DNA of 7,050 nucleotides from Acidobacteriota bacterium (GCA_019352125.1 JABBNV010000013.1:650-7699); one strand, 5' to 3'. Positions 1 to 5,916 are shown, counted from the stretch's first letter. The notes: generated from the letters alone by a model not told the origin. Numbers and translations are program-made.

Positions 1-191
1 GAGGACCCGGGGTGGCTGGACATGAAGGTGATCTTGGCAGCCGGCTTGACCTTGGACCAGTCAGTGCTGGTGGTGGTTGCCGAATTGGCACTGACGGAGG
101 TGCTTGGCCCACCGCACGCAGCAAGGGTAGTAGCGCCGAGGCCTGCCGCGCCAACTGCCAGGAAGCCGCGTCGATTGAAATTCTTACTCAT
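1..191 (-). CDS. ABC transporter substrate-binding lipoprotein (N-terminal part only)
   Basis: This is the first 63 codons of a minus-strand gene that continues past the left edge. It starts with ATG at 191, and a GAGGAAAG ribosome-binding site (plus 200-207) lies 8 nt upstream. The product starts MSKNFNRRGFLAVGAAG: an Arg-Arg pair (residues 7-8), a hydrophobic stretch, then a lipobox TLAAC with Cys26, followed by a Ser/Thr-rich linker and the start of a mature domain (KITFMSSHPGS). This is the layout of a secreted, lipid-anchored solute-binding protein. The RRGFL stretch is also compatible with Tat export. The gene lies 64 bases downstream of two CUT1-type permease genes on the same strand, so it most likely captures the sugar or sugar-like substrate for that importer on the outer face of the membrane. 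The ligand-binding domain is outside the window, so the identification rests on signal peptide and context. Confidence 0.8.
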   Translation of the reverse strand, partial: MSKNFNRRGFLAVGAAGLGATTLAACGGPSTSVSANSATTTSTDWSKVKPAAKITFMSSHPGS

Positions 192-255
192 GTGTTTCAC
201 TTTCCTCATCAAGGTGTACTACTGAACGGGTGGTGCGGAACTGCGGAATGCGAAA

Positions 256-1116
256 TCAGCCAGTAACCGACCCCTGAGTCAGACCGGCCACAATATAGCG
301 TTGCAGCGCGGCAAAGACAATCAGGATCGGCACAATCACAATGACTGATCCGGCCATCAGGACACCCCAGGCTTGGGCGCTGCTGTCACTGTTGCTCAGC
401 AGCGTCAGACCCACCGGGAGGGTCATGAATTCTTGTTTGGTGGTGATAATCAGTGGCCACAGGTAGTCATTCCACTCGGTCACGATGGTCACCAGGGCAA
501 CCGTCGCAATGCTGGGAAGCGACACCGGGGCAACTACCTGCCAGAGCCGACGCCAGTGGCTGGCCCCGTCCATTTCTGCTGCCTCCAGGATGGATGCTGG
601 CAGTGTCAGAAAGTGCTGACGCAGCAGGAAGGTGCCGAATGCGGTGCCCAGGCCGGGCAGGATGATGCCCCAGTATGTATTGAGCCCACCGAGCTGAGCA
701 ATGAGTACGTAGTTGGGTAACACTGCCGCCTGTGGCGGCACCATCAGCGCCACCAGAATAAGGATGAAAATGACCCGCTTGAACGGAAACGCAATGAACA
801 CCAGCGCATATGCGGTCAGCACAGCCAGAACGCATTTGATGGTCGCGGCAACTACAGTCACCAGCACACTATTGGCGAAGAATCGAACAAACGGAACCTT
901 GGTGGCGGCCTTGACGTAATTGTCTGCCGAGGCGTGCTCGGGGAAAATCTTCAGCGTGGTGGTAACGATCTCCCCGGGGTTCTTCAGTGAAGAAATGATC
1001 ATCCATGCCAAGGGGAGAAAGACGATCAGCGTGGCGATAATCAGGGGAATGTAGCCAGTGGCGACGGTGACTGCCAGATTTTTGCGTGACAGTGGACGAT
1101 CGGTGAGCGTGCTCAC
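256..1116 (-). CDS. CUT1-family ABC transporter permease, UgpE/MalG-like
   Basis: This is an inner-membrane permease of 286 residues, the usual length for the MalG/UgpE half of a carbohydrate importer. About six hydrophobic segments are visible (roughly residues 20-42, 80-105, 112-132, 140-162, 200-215, 252-272). The cytoplasmic EAA loop that docks on the ATPase lies at about residues 178-201 (EAAEMDG, then a proline after VAPVSL). Directly after it comes TEWNDYLWPL, a signature of this subfamily, and the C-terminus (QRYIVAGLTQGSVTG) matches the UgpE-type ending. The start is GTG at 1116. It overlaps the stop of the upstream permease gene in a GTGA, with AAAGG (plus 1127-1131) as a likely ribosome-binding site, so the two are translationally coupled. 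The substrate is unknown: glycerol-3-phosphate, oligosaccharides and other sugars are all handled by this family. Family assignment is firm; the UgpE label is by resemblance only. Confidence 0.93.
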   Translation of the reverse strand: MSTLTDRPLSRKNLAVTVATGYIPLIIATLIVFLPLAWMIISSLKNPGEIVTTTLKIFPEHASADNYVKAATKVPFVRFFANSVLVTVVAATIKCVLAVLTAYALVFIAFPFKRVIFILILVALMVPPQAAVLPNYVLIAQLGGLNTYWGIILPGLGTAFGTFLLRQHFLTLPASILEAAEMDGASHWRRLWQVVAPVSLPSIATVALVTIVTEWNDYLWPLIITTKQEFMTLPVGLTLLSNSDSSAQAWGVLMAGSVIVIVPILIVFAALQRYIVAGLTQGSVTG

Positions 1117-2075
1117 GAGTAGTGGACCTTTCGCTCAACGAAGCGGAGTTGGAAGACCGTCATCACCAACAAGATGACGAAGAGGACTACGGAGATAGTG
1201 GCAGAGTACCCGGCGCGGTTATAGGCACCGAAGGCTTGCAGGTACGAGTCGAAAATCAGGGTGTTGGTTCCATTGCCCGTAGGAGTCATGATGCGAATAA
1301 TGTCAAAAGCCTGGAGGGAGCTGAGCAGGCTAGTGATCACCAAAAAGAACGTGGTGGGTGAGAGCAGCGGAACGGTAATGGAGAAGAATCGGCGTAGCCC
1401 GCTGGCGCCATCCAGAGAGGCTGCTTCCATGACCTCCTTGGGCATTGACTGGAGTCCGGCCAAATACACCACGGCGCAGTAGCCCAGGTTTTTCCACACG
1501 TAGACAATGATCACCATCACCAGCGCCAAGTTGGGATCATTAATCCACTGGGGGCTGCTGGCACCTAAGCCGCGCAGCACCCACGAAAGTACGCCGTAGG
1601 TGGGGTCAAAGATAAACAGCCACACCAGCCCCACGCCGACTCCGGAGAGCACATAGGGTGAAAAAACAGCGGCTCGGGCAAAGGTGCTGCCCCGCAGGTT
1701 TTGGTTCAGTGCAAGTGCTACTAGGAGACCCAGAATCATGGCGCCACCTACCGTAGCAACGGTAAAGATGGCGGTAGTCCCCAGCACGGTGGGCGCGTCT
1801 GCAGAGGTAAAGAACTCTATGTAGTTGCCAAGTCCAACATTGGTGGCGGTGGCTGCCCCGAGCGTCCAATCCAGCGTGGAGAAGTACATGTTCTGAATCA
1901 ACGGCCGGTACGTGAACACGGCGATCAGGGCCATATTCGGCAGTGCGAAAGCAAGGAATATCAGGGCGTCCCGACGTTTGCGTGCAGTCCAATAACGCGG
2001 ACGTTTGGCTGGTGTGGGATGCGTGCCCGCAGGCGCTGCGGGAGGCGCAGCCGTAGTAGCGGGGGAAATGCTCAT
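1113..2075 (-). CDS. CUT1-family ABC transporter permease, UgpA/MalF-like
   Basis: This is an inner-membrane permease of 320 residues, the partner of the UgpE-like protein encoded next. A Pro/Ala-rich cytoplasmic N-terminus (about residues 1-36, basic at RYWTARKRRD) precedes about six membrane segments (roughly 37-57, 98-122, 138-157, 183-206, 240-257, 289-309). The EAA loop is at about 217-240 (EAASLDGAS through VPLLSP), and the following SLQAFDIIRIMT is typical of UgpA-like permeases. Start ATG at 2075 has GGAGA (plus 2080-2084) five bases upstream. It is the first gene of the leftward operon ugpA-like, ugpE-like, binding protein. No ATP-binding subunit is encoded here, so it probably uses one encoded elsewhere, as many actinobacterial CUT1 systems do. 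The transported substrate cannot be deduced from the sequence. Confidence 0.93.
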   Translation of the reverse strand: MSISPATTAAPPAAPAGTHPTPAKRPRYWTARKRRDALIFLAFALPNMALIAVFTYRPLIQNMYFSTLDWTLGAATATNVGLGNYIEFFTSADAPTVLGTTAIFTVATVGGAMILGLLVALALNQNLRGSTFARAAVFSPYVLSGVGVGLVWLFIFDPTYGVLSWVLRGLGASSPQWINDPNLALVMVIIVYVWKNLGYCAVVYLAGLQSMPKEVMEAASLDGASGLRRFFSITVPLLSPTTFFLVITSLLSSLQAFDIIRIMTPTGNGTNTLIFDSYLQAFGAYNRAGYSATISVVLFVILLVMTVFQLRFVERKVHYS

Positions 2076-2095
2076 TGTGTCTCCATCTTGCGTTT

Positions 2096-2108
2096 CGCCA
2101 CTGTGGCG
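2096..2108. repeat. Perfect 6-bp inverted repeat in the ugpA-like leader
   Basis: CGCCAC and GTGGCG are separated by one base (T). The element lies about 20 bases upstream of the permease start and just upstream of its ribosome-binding site. It could be an operator half-site pair or a small hairpin in the mRNA leader. It is short enough to be chance in G+C-rich DNA. Confidence 0.35.
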
Positions 2109-2137
2109 CCGTGCACATTCTGGACTACTAAATCACA

Positions 2138-2188
2138 CAAACCGGGGTTAGAGAACTGCAAACGGGGTCCTTGTGGCTTTGTTTGCAG
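2138..2188. promoter_or_regulatory. Repeat cluster in divergent promoter region (candidate operator)
   Basis: Three related elements lie in the 171-base spacer between the leftward transporter operon and the rightward peptidase gene. CAAACCGGGGT (2138-2148) is followed 21 bases later, start to start, by CAAACGGGGT (2159-2168). The second copy is part of CTGCAAAC (2156-2163), whose perfect inverse GTTTGCAG occurs at 2181-2188 after a 17-base gap. The TGCAAACG half-site resembles half of a LacI-family operator, and LacI-type repressors commonly control CUT1 sugar operons. However, the halves are too far apart for one standard LacI palindrome, and no regulator gene is in the window. The repeats are seen directly; the operator role is inferred from position. 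Confidence 0.4.
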
Positions 2189-2246
2189 ACGCTTCACGCG
2201 CCGTTCACTTTGTGCTTTTAAATCCACTTGGGAGCAGAATTAACGT

Positions 2247-3221
2247 ATGACTGAACAACCAGTGATGATCACGTCCGTACCGGGAATCCGCGTTGGCCAC
2301 GCCCAACGGCGGGGTAATGGCTGGTTGAGCGGGGTCACGGTGGTGCTCCCACCGCCAGGAACTGTTGCGTCTGTAGATGTTCGAGGGGGTGGCCCCGGCA
2401 CTCACGAAACCGATGCACTTGATCCCACCACCCTTGTTAAAACCGTGGATGCCGTGGTGCTAACCGGCGGCAGCGCGTATGGCCTGGCCAGCGCAGGCGG
2501 TGTACAGCAGTGGTGCGAAGAGAATGGCCGCGGGTTCGCCGTGGCCGGGGGAGTGGTGCCGATTGTTCCAGCAGCAGCAATCTTCGACCTTGGCAGGGGC
2601 GGGGACTTTGCCGCCAGGCCGGGCGCCGAGCTCGGCTATGCTGCGGTGGCACAGGCCGCGGCTCAGCCCACTGGGCATGATGTTGAGCGAGGCAACGTGG
2701 GGGCCGGTACGGGGGCCGTTATTGGCGCCGGCGCGTTCAAGGGTGGCGTGGGGAGCGCAGCGCTCACGGGCGACGGTGGACTTGTGGTAGGTGCCATAGC
2801 TGTGGTGAATGCCCTGGGCCTGCCCTACGACTCGAGCAAACCGCCTGCTGGCCTGGCCACTGGCGCAGTTGAACCAGTCTTGAATACGGAACCGACCCTG
2901 AATACGACGCTGGCCGTTGTCGCCGTTAACGCAAGTCTGGACGCGGCGGAGTGCAAGCGGACCGCGAGTGCTGCACACGCGGGGTTGGCCAGAGCGCTGA
3001 GTCCCAGCCATACACTGGCCGACGGGGATACGATCTTTGCCCTTGCCACAGGTGAAATAGAGCTTGATAGATCCAGCGAGCTCATGCGCCAGCGTTCCCT
3101 CATTGCGCTGCAGAGTTTGGCCGCCGAGGCGGTTCGGCTGGCAATTGCCGACGGGGTTGCACAGGCCGCCAGTGTCACTACGCCAGCGGGCACCTGGCCG
3201 CGGTATCCTAGCGCGATTTAA
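2247..3221 (+). CDS. P1-family (DmpA/NylC-type, S58) self-processing peptidase/amidase
   Basis: The 324-residue protein belongs to the P1 or S58 family of N-terminal nucleophile hydrolases (DmpA L-aminopeptidase, the 6-aminohexanoate-oligomer hydrolase NylC, ThnT). These enzymes are made as one chain and cut themselves to expose a Ser or Thr nucleophile. Visible family features are PGIRVGHA (12-19), a DVRGGGPGT stretch (44-52), the Gly-rich TGGSAYGL (73-80), GNVGAGTGA (149-157), and ADGDTIFALATGEIEL (258-273). Asn219-Thr220-Thr221 aligns from memory with the Asn-Thr-Thr cleavage site of NylC, predicting cleavage before Thr220 into about 219- and 105-residue chains. There is no signal peptide, so it is probably cytoplasmic. 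Start ATG at 2247 has GGGAG at 2230-2234, a rather long 12-base gap. It is divergent from the sugar-type transporter. The substrate is unknown: D- or beta-aminopeptides and small amides are known for relatives. Confidence 0.88.
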   Translation: MTEQPVMITSVPGIRVGHAQRRGNGWLSGVTVVLPPPGTVASVDVRGGGPGTHETDALDPTTLVKTVDAVVLTGGSAYGLASAGGVQQWCEENGRGFAVAGGVVPIVPAAAIFDLGRGGDFAARPGAELGYAAVAQAAAQPTGHDVERGNVGAGTGAVIGAGAFKGGVGSAALTGDGGLVVGAIAVVNALGLPYDSSKPPAGLATGAVEPVLNTEPTLNTTLAVVAVNASLDAAECKRTASAAHAGLARALSPSHTLADGDTIFALATGEIELDRSSELMRQRSLIALQSLAAEAVRLAIADGVAQAASVTTPAGTWPRYPSAI

Positions 3222-3406
3222 CTTTTCGCGGCAGATGGCGTAGAGTTGATTGTTGGTTGTCTGCACCCCGGCGCGCCTTCGTGGGCTCTGGTGGTGCGGT
3301 GGTTGCGCATCGCGCAGCTAAACCAAATCAGTAGCAAACCTAGCCCCGAACGGCGCAATGTTCAAGCATGCAATCCATTCGGGACCAAACAAAGTTAGCG
3401 GAGGAT
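3222..3406 (+). other. Spacer upstream of infA; no clear promoter or terminator
   Basis: This stretch of 185 bases separates the peptidase gene from infA. I see no hairpin followed by a T-run after the peptidase stop and no convincing -35/-10 pair. A short perfect inverted repeat, TGCGC-ATC-GCGCA (3304-3316), is present, and GCACC (3263-3267) is mirrored by GGTGC (3293-3297). The promoter for the infA-rpmJ unit is probably here, since the genes upstream are unrelated, but I cannot place it. Confidence 0.3.
3400..3404 (+). promoter_or_regulatory. Ribosome-binding site of infA, unusually close to the start
   Basis: A full GGAGG lies only two bases before the infA ATG at 3407. The usual gap is about 5-9 bases. 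The conserved protein start MAKKDG nevertheless argues strongly for that ATG. An in-frame ATG at 3368 would add 13 residues (MQSIRDQTKLAED) not seen in IF-1 and has no good ribosome-binding site. Confidence 0.6.
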
Positions 3407-3628
3407 ATGGCCAAGAAGGACGGGGTCATTGAGATCGAGGGCGTTGTGACTGAGGCTCTTCCCAATGCGATGTTTCGCGTTGAGTTGACCAACAAGCACA
3501 TAGTTCTTGCACATATCTCAGGCAAAATGCGACAGCACTACATTCGAATCCTCCCCGAGGACCGAGTAGTGGTGGAACTGAGCCCGTACGACCTCACTCG
3601 TGGTCGTATTGTCTACCGCTACAAATAA
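3407..3628 (+). CDS. infA: Translation initiation factor IF-1
   Basis: The product is 73 residues (MAKKDGVIEIEG through RGRIVYRYK), almost exactly the family length. It is a single OB-fold protein that binds the ribosomal A site on the 30S subunit and supports IF-2 and IF-3 during initiation. Conserved stretches visible are EALPNAMFRVEL (16-27), HISGKMRQHYIRILPEDRV (36-54) and LSPYDLTRGRI (58-68). The start at 3407 is chosen by protein conservation over an in-frame ATG at 3368. rpmJ follows after 30 bases, the standard actinobacterial pairing. In many relatives infA sits downstream of adk-map (spc operon end); here the gene upstream is a P1-family peptidase instead. Confidence 0.97.
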   Translation: MAKKDGVIEIEGVVTEALPNAMFRVELTNKHIVLAHISGKMRQHYIRILPEDRVVVELSPYDLTRGRIVYRYK

Positions 3629-3658
3629 CCAAAACTGCACAACACGCAAAGGAATGCC

Positions 3659-3772
3659 ATGAAGGTCAAGCCGAGCGTCAAGCAGATCTGCGATAAGTGC
3701 AAGGTGATTCGCCGTAACGGTCGAGTCATGGTGATCTGCGAGAACCCGCGCCACAAACAGCGTCAGGGCTAA
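3659..3772 (+). CDS. rpmJ: 50S ribosomal protein L36
   Basis: The product is 37 residues (MKVKPSVKQICDKCKVIRRN through PRHKQRQG), the standard size. L36 is a small basic zinc-ribbon protein of the large subunit. The zinc ligands are all present: Cys11, Cys14, Cys27 and His32. This makes it the C+ (zinc-binding) paralogue rather than the zinc-free form made under zinc limitation. Start ATG at 3659 has AAAGGA (3648-3653) five bases upstream. A stray ATG at 3654-3656 opens a two-codon frame (ATG CCA TGA) that overlaps the real start. It is likely co-transcribed with infA, 30 bases upstream. Confidence 0.97.
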   Translation: MKVKPSVKQICDKCKVIRRNGRVMVICENPRHKQRQG

Positions 3773-3834
3773 TCCCGTCAGGGAGCCCGCGCAATTGTTT
3801 GAACACGTAAGTAAATAAAAGGCAGCACAAGCCA

Positions 3835-3893
3835 TTCGCGTAAGCGGGCGGCGAACCCCCGGTCGGAGGCCGGGGCCGCGCACTAAAGCGCGG
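3835..3893 (+). promoter_or_regulatory. Structured leader upstream of rpsM: two abutting hairpins plus a smaller one
   Basis: The 166-base spacer between rpmJ and rpsM holds two perfect 6-bp hairpins end to end. CCCCGG (3857-3862) pairs with CCGGGG (3870-3875), with a 7-base loop. CCGCGC (3876-3881) pairs with GCGCGG (3888-3893), with a 6-base loop. Just before them, TTCGC (3835-3839) can pair with GCGAA (3851-3855), or alternatively CGC-GTAA-GCG (3837-3846) forms a GNRA-capped mini-stem. No T-run follows, and the rpsM ribosome-binding site is about 30 bases further on. A regulatory leader, attenuator or mRNA-processing site is possible. An A/T-rich patch at 3808-3820 just upstream could hold a -10 element (TAAATA, 3812-3817), but I find no matching -35. 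Confidence 0.45.
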
Positions 3894-3938
3894 GTGTACT
3901 GCCTACGACCTCCGGTTTACACAAGGAGTACCGCCACT

Positions 3939-4316
3939 ATGGCTCGTCTCGCTGGCGTAGACCTTCCCCGCGAAAAGCGGTTGGAAGTAGCGCTTACATA
4001 CATCTACGGCGTGGGCAAGACCCGTGCACAGAAGACCCTCACGGATACCGGAATCTCTCCGGACGTGCGTGTCAAGGACCTCTCCGATGCCCAGCTCGTT
4101 GAGCTGCGCGACTACATCGAGGGCAACTTCAAGGTTGAGGGTGATCTTCGCCGTGAGGTAGCCGCTGATATCCGCCGCAAGGTTGAAATCGGAAGCTACG
4201 AAGGCATTCGGCACCGCCGCGGCCTGCCTGTCCGCGGACAGCGTACGAAGACTAACGCTCGTACCCGCAAGGGCCCGAAGCGTACCGTCGCTGGCAAGAA
4301 GAAGGCCGGCCGTTAA
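3939..4316 (+). CDS. rpsM: 30S ribosomal protein S13
   Basis: The product is 125 residues (MARLAGVDLPREKRLEVALT through KKKAGR), the usual size for actinobacterial S13. It sits at the head of the 30S subunit and contacts P-site tRNA through its basic C-terminal tail and L5 through intersubunit bridge B1b. Visible hallmarks are YGVGKTRA (23-30, helix-two-turn-helix region), a helical middle, and the conserved IRHRRGLPVRGQRTKTNART block (90-109), followed by a Lys-rich tail. Start ATG at 3939 has AAGGAG (3923-3928) ten bases upstream. An in-frame ATG at 3894 would add 15 residues encoded within the leader hairpin and is rejected. rpsK follows after 36 bases. Confidence 0.98.
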   Translation: MARLAGVDLPREKRLEVALTYIYGVGKTRAQKTLTDTGISPDVRVKDLSDAQLVELRDYIEGNFKVEGDLRREVAADIRRKVEIGSYEGIRHRRGLPVRGQRTKTNARTRKGPKRTVAGKKKAGR

Positions 4317-4352
4317 GGCTCGCCGTCCCCATAACTTTCTGTAGGAGAAATA

Positions 4353-4754
4353 ATGCCCCCGAAGACTCGTGGCGCGGTTCGCAAGCCGCGTAAGAAGGAC
4401 AAAAAGAATATCGCGCTTGGCCAGGCGCACATCAAGAGCACCTTTAACAACACCATTGTGTCCATCACGGACCCCAACGGTGCTGTCATCTCCTGGGCTT
4501 CTGCCGGTGAGGTTGGCTTTAAGGGCTCACGTAAGTCCACCCCGTTCGCGGCTCAGATGGCCGCCGAGGCTGCCGCCAAGCGCGCACAGGAACACGGACT
4601 GCGCAAGGTTGACGTGTTTGTGAAGGGTCCGGGTTCCGGACGCGAGACCGCAATCCGTTCACTGCAGGCTGCTGGACTTGAGGTTGGTTCCATTCAGGAT
4701 GTAACCCCCAGCGCGCACAACGGTTGCCGTCCGCCCAAGCGCCGCCGCGTCTAA
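4353..4754 (+). CDS. rpsK: 30S ribosomal protein S11
   Basis: The product is 133 residues. S11 lies on the platform of the 30S subunit and helps form the mRNA exit-channel region with S7 and S18. The N-terminus is Lys/Arg-rich (RKPRKKDKK). The core has HIKSTFNNTIVSITDPNGAV (26-45) and FVKGPGSGRETAIRSLQAAG (89-108). The C-terminus is the near-invariant HNGCRPPKRRRV (122-133). Its Asn-Gly (123-124) corresponds to the site known from E. coli S11 to form isoaspartate. Start ATG at 4353 has AGGAGA (4343-4348) close upstream. In many bacteria rpsD follows here; in this window the next gene is rpoA, after a 151-base spacer with a strong hairpin. Confidence 0.98.
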   Translation: MPPKTRGAVRKPRKKDKKNIALGQAHIKSTFNNTIVSITDPNGAVISWASAGEVGFKGSRKSTPFAAQMAAEAAAKRAQEHGLRKVDVFVKGPGSGRETAIRSLQAAGLEVGSIQDVTPSAHNGCRPPKRRRV

Positions 4755-4777
4755 GTAAACGCGCAAAAGTTGGCTAT

Positions 4778-4816
4778 GAGGTTGCGGATTCCACGAAGCG
4801 TGGAGTCCGCAACCTT
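4778..4816 (+). terminator. Strong hairpin after rpsK (terminator-like, no T-run)
   Basis: A 16-base arm at 4780-4795 pairs with 4799-4814 around a 3-base loop (AAG). The only irregularity is a T-G wobble, and A4779-T4815 plus a G-T wobble at 4778/4816 extend the stem to 17-18 pairs. The hairpin starts 23 bases after the rpsK stop. Only two T's follow, so it is not a textbook Rho-independent terminator, although actinobacterial terminators often lack a T-run. It may end or reduce rpsM-rpsK transcription, protect the 3' end of the mRNA, or act as a processing site. Confidence 0.65.
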
Positions 4817-4851
4817 CGGCCAGCTTCTCCGCCGTTAACTCCCAGACCACA

Positions 4852-4880
4852 TTTCCACCACCTGTGTTGCGTCATATAGC
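4852..4880 (+). promoter_or_regulatory. Candidate sigma-70-type promoter for rpoA
   Basis: TTTCCA (4852-4857, four of six matches to TTGACA) and TATAGC (4875-4880, four of six to TATAAT) are separated by the ideal 17 bases. They lie between the post-rpsK hairpin and the rpoA start, leaving a leader of about 20 bases. The position after a terminator-like structure makes a separate rpoA-rplQ transcription start plausible. The match itself is modest, so this is a prediction only. Confidence 0.4.
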
Positions 4881-4905
4881 GGATGCTCGCTGAAAGGAAA
4901 CCCAA

Positions 4906-5916
4906 GTGCTCATTGCACAGCGCCCCACCCTGTCTGAAGAAGTAGTCTCCGAGAACCGTTCCAGGTTTGTTATTGAACCTTTGGAGCCTGGCTTCGGCTA
5001 CACCCTCGGAAATTCACTCCGCCGTACGCTGCTTTCCTCCATCCCCGGAGCTGCTGTTACCAGCATCCGTATTGATGGTGTGTTGCACGAATTCACCACG
5101 GTTCCCGGTGTTAAGGAAGATGTCACTGAGATCATCCTGAACATCAAGAACCTGTCCGTTTCCTCCGAGCATGACGAGCCCGTTGTGGCCTACCTGCGCA
5201 AGCAGGGACCCGGTGTCGTCACCGCTGCGGACATTGCCCCGCCTGCTGGCGTGGAGTTCCACAACCCGGATCTGCACATTGCTACGCTGAACTCGAAGGG
5301 CAAGTTCGAGCTGGAACTGACCATCGAGCGTGGCCGTGGCTATGTTTCTGCTTCGCAGAACAAGTCCGGCGATGCTGAGATTGGCCGGATCCCGGTTGAC
5401 TCCATCTACTCCCCGGTGTTGAAGGTAACCTTCCGCGTCGAGGCAACTCGTGTTGAGCAGCGCACTGACTTTGACCGCCTGGTGGTTGATGTTGAGACGA
5501 AGCAGGCCATTGCACCTCGCGACGCCATCGCTTCCGCTGGAACAACGCTGGTTGAACTGTTCGGCCTTGCCCGCGAACTGAACACCGCTGCTGAAGGTAT
5601 TGAGATTGGCCCGTCCCCGACGGATGCTGCTCTGGCTGCGGACATGGCTTTGCCGATTGAGGATCTGGACCTGACGGTTCGCTCCTACAACTGCCTCAAG
5701 CGCGAGGGCATCCACACTGTGGGTGAACTGGTTGCTCGAAGCGAAGCTGACTTGATGGACATCCGTAACTTCGGTGCGAAGTCCATTGACGAGGTCAAGG
5801 CAAAGCTCGTTGAACTGGGTCTGGCCCTGAAGGATTCCCCTCCAGGATTTGATCTGGCTGCCCGCGCCGCCGCAATAGAAGAGTCAGAAGACGCTTACGG
5901 CGACGACGAACTCTAA
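4906..5916 (+). CDS. rpoA: DNA-directed RNA polymerase subunit alpha
   Basis: The product is 336 residues, normal for the actinobacterial alpha subunit. The N-terminal domain (about 1-230) dimerises and nucleates assembly of beta and beta'. It shows FVIEPLEPGFGYTLGNSLRR (21-40), SIPGAAVTSIRIDGVLHEF (45-63) and the FDRLVVDVETKQAIAPRDAI segment (189-208). The C-terminal domain (about 252-309) contacts UP-element DNA and activators. LTVRSYNCLKREGI carries Arg259 and Asn262 and NFGAKSIDEVK carries Gly290, Lys292 and Ser293, matching the E. coli DNA-binding residues Arg265, Asn268, Gly296, Lys298 and Ser299. An acidic tail ends the protein (EESEDAYGDDEL). The start is GTG at 4906, with AAAGGA (4893-4898) seven bases upstream. 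rplQ follows after 63 bases. Confidence 0.98.
   Translation: MLIAQRPTLSEEVVSENRSRFVIEPLEPGFGYTLGNSLRRTLLSSIPGAAVTSIRIDGVLHEFTTVPGVKEDVTEIILNIKNLSVSSEHDEPVVAYLRKQGPGVVTAADIAPPAGVEFHNPDLHIATLNSKGKFELELTIERGRGYVSASQNKSGDAEIGRIPVDSIYSPVLKVTFRVEATRVEQRTDFDRLVVDVETKQAIAPRDAIASAGTTLVELFGLARELNTAAEGIEIGPSPTDAALAADMALPIEDLDLTVRSYNCLKREGIHTVGELVARSEADLMDIRNFGAKSIDEVKAKLVELGLALKDSPPGFDLAARAAAIEESEDAYGDDEL

Noticed and set aside
234..249. Tandem TGCGGAAC/TGCGGAAT repeat between the UgpE-like and binding-protein genes
   Set aside because: There are only two 8-base units differing by one base; this is too short to separate from chance and has no evident role.
12..266. Overlapping plus-strand frames near the left edge (84 and 67 codons)
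   Set aside because: They lie opposite the signal-peptide region of the binding-protein gene, which has a clear lipobox and ribosome-binding site on the other strand.
2193..2223. Possible promoter for the peptidase (TTCACG and TTAAAT)
   Set aside because: The spacing of 19 bases and the weak -35 make it unconvincing; a better match was not found.
2460..3266. A 268-codon open frame on the minus strand across the peptidase gene
   Set aside because: It is antisense to a well-supported P1-family gene. Its translation is rich in Arg, Gly and Cys with no recognisable domain, as expected of a shadow frame in G+C-rich DNA.
3654..3662. Two-codon frame ATG CCA TGA overlapping the rpmJ start
   Set aside because: It could in principle be a coupling device, but it lacks a ribosome-binding site of suitable spacing and is easily due to chance.
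3774..3783. CCC-GTCA-GGG mini-hairpin just after rpmJ
   Set aside because: A 3-bp stem with no T-run is too weak to call a terminator.
3903..4430. A 175-codon minus-strand frame opposite rpsM
   Set aside because: It lies over a conserved ribosomal gene and has no recognisable protein features.
5014..5715. A 233-codon minus-strand frame opposite rpoA
   Set aside because: It is a codon-bias shadow of a highly expressed gene, and no domain or ribosome-binding site supports it.
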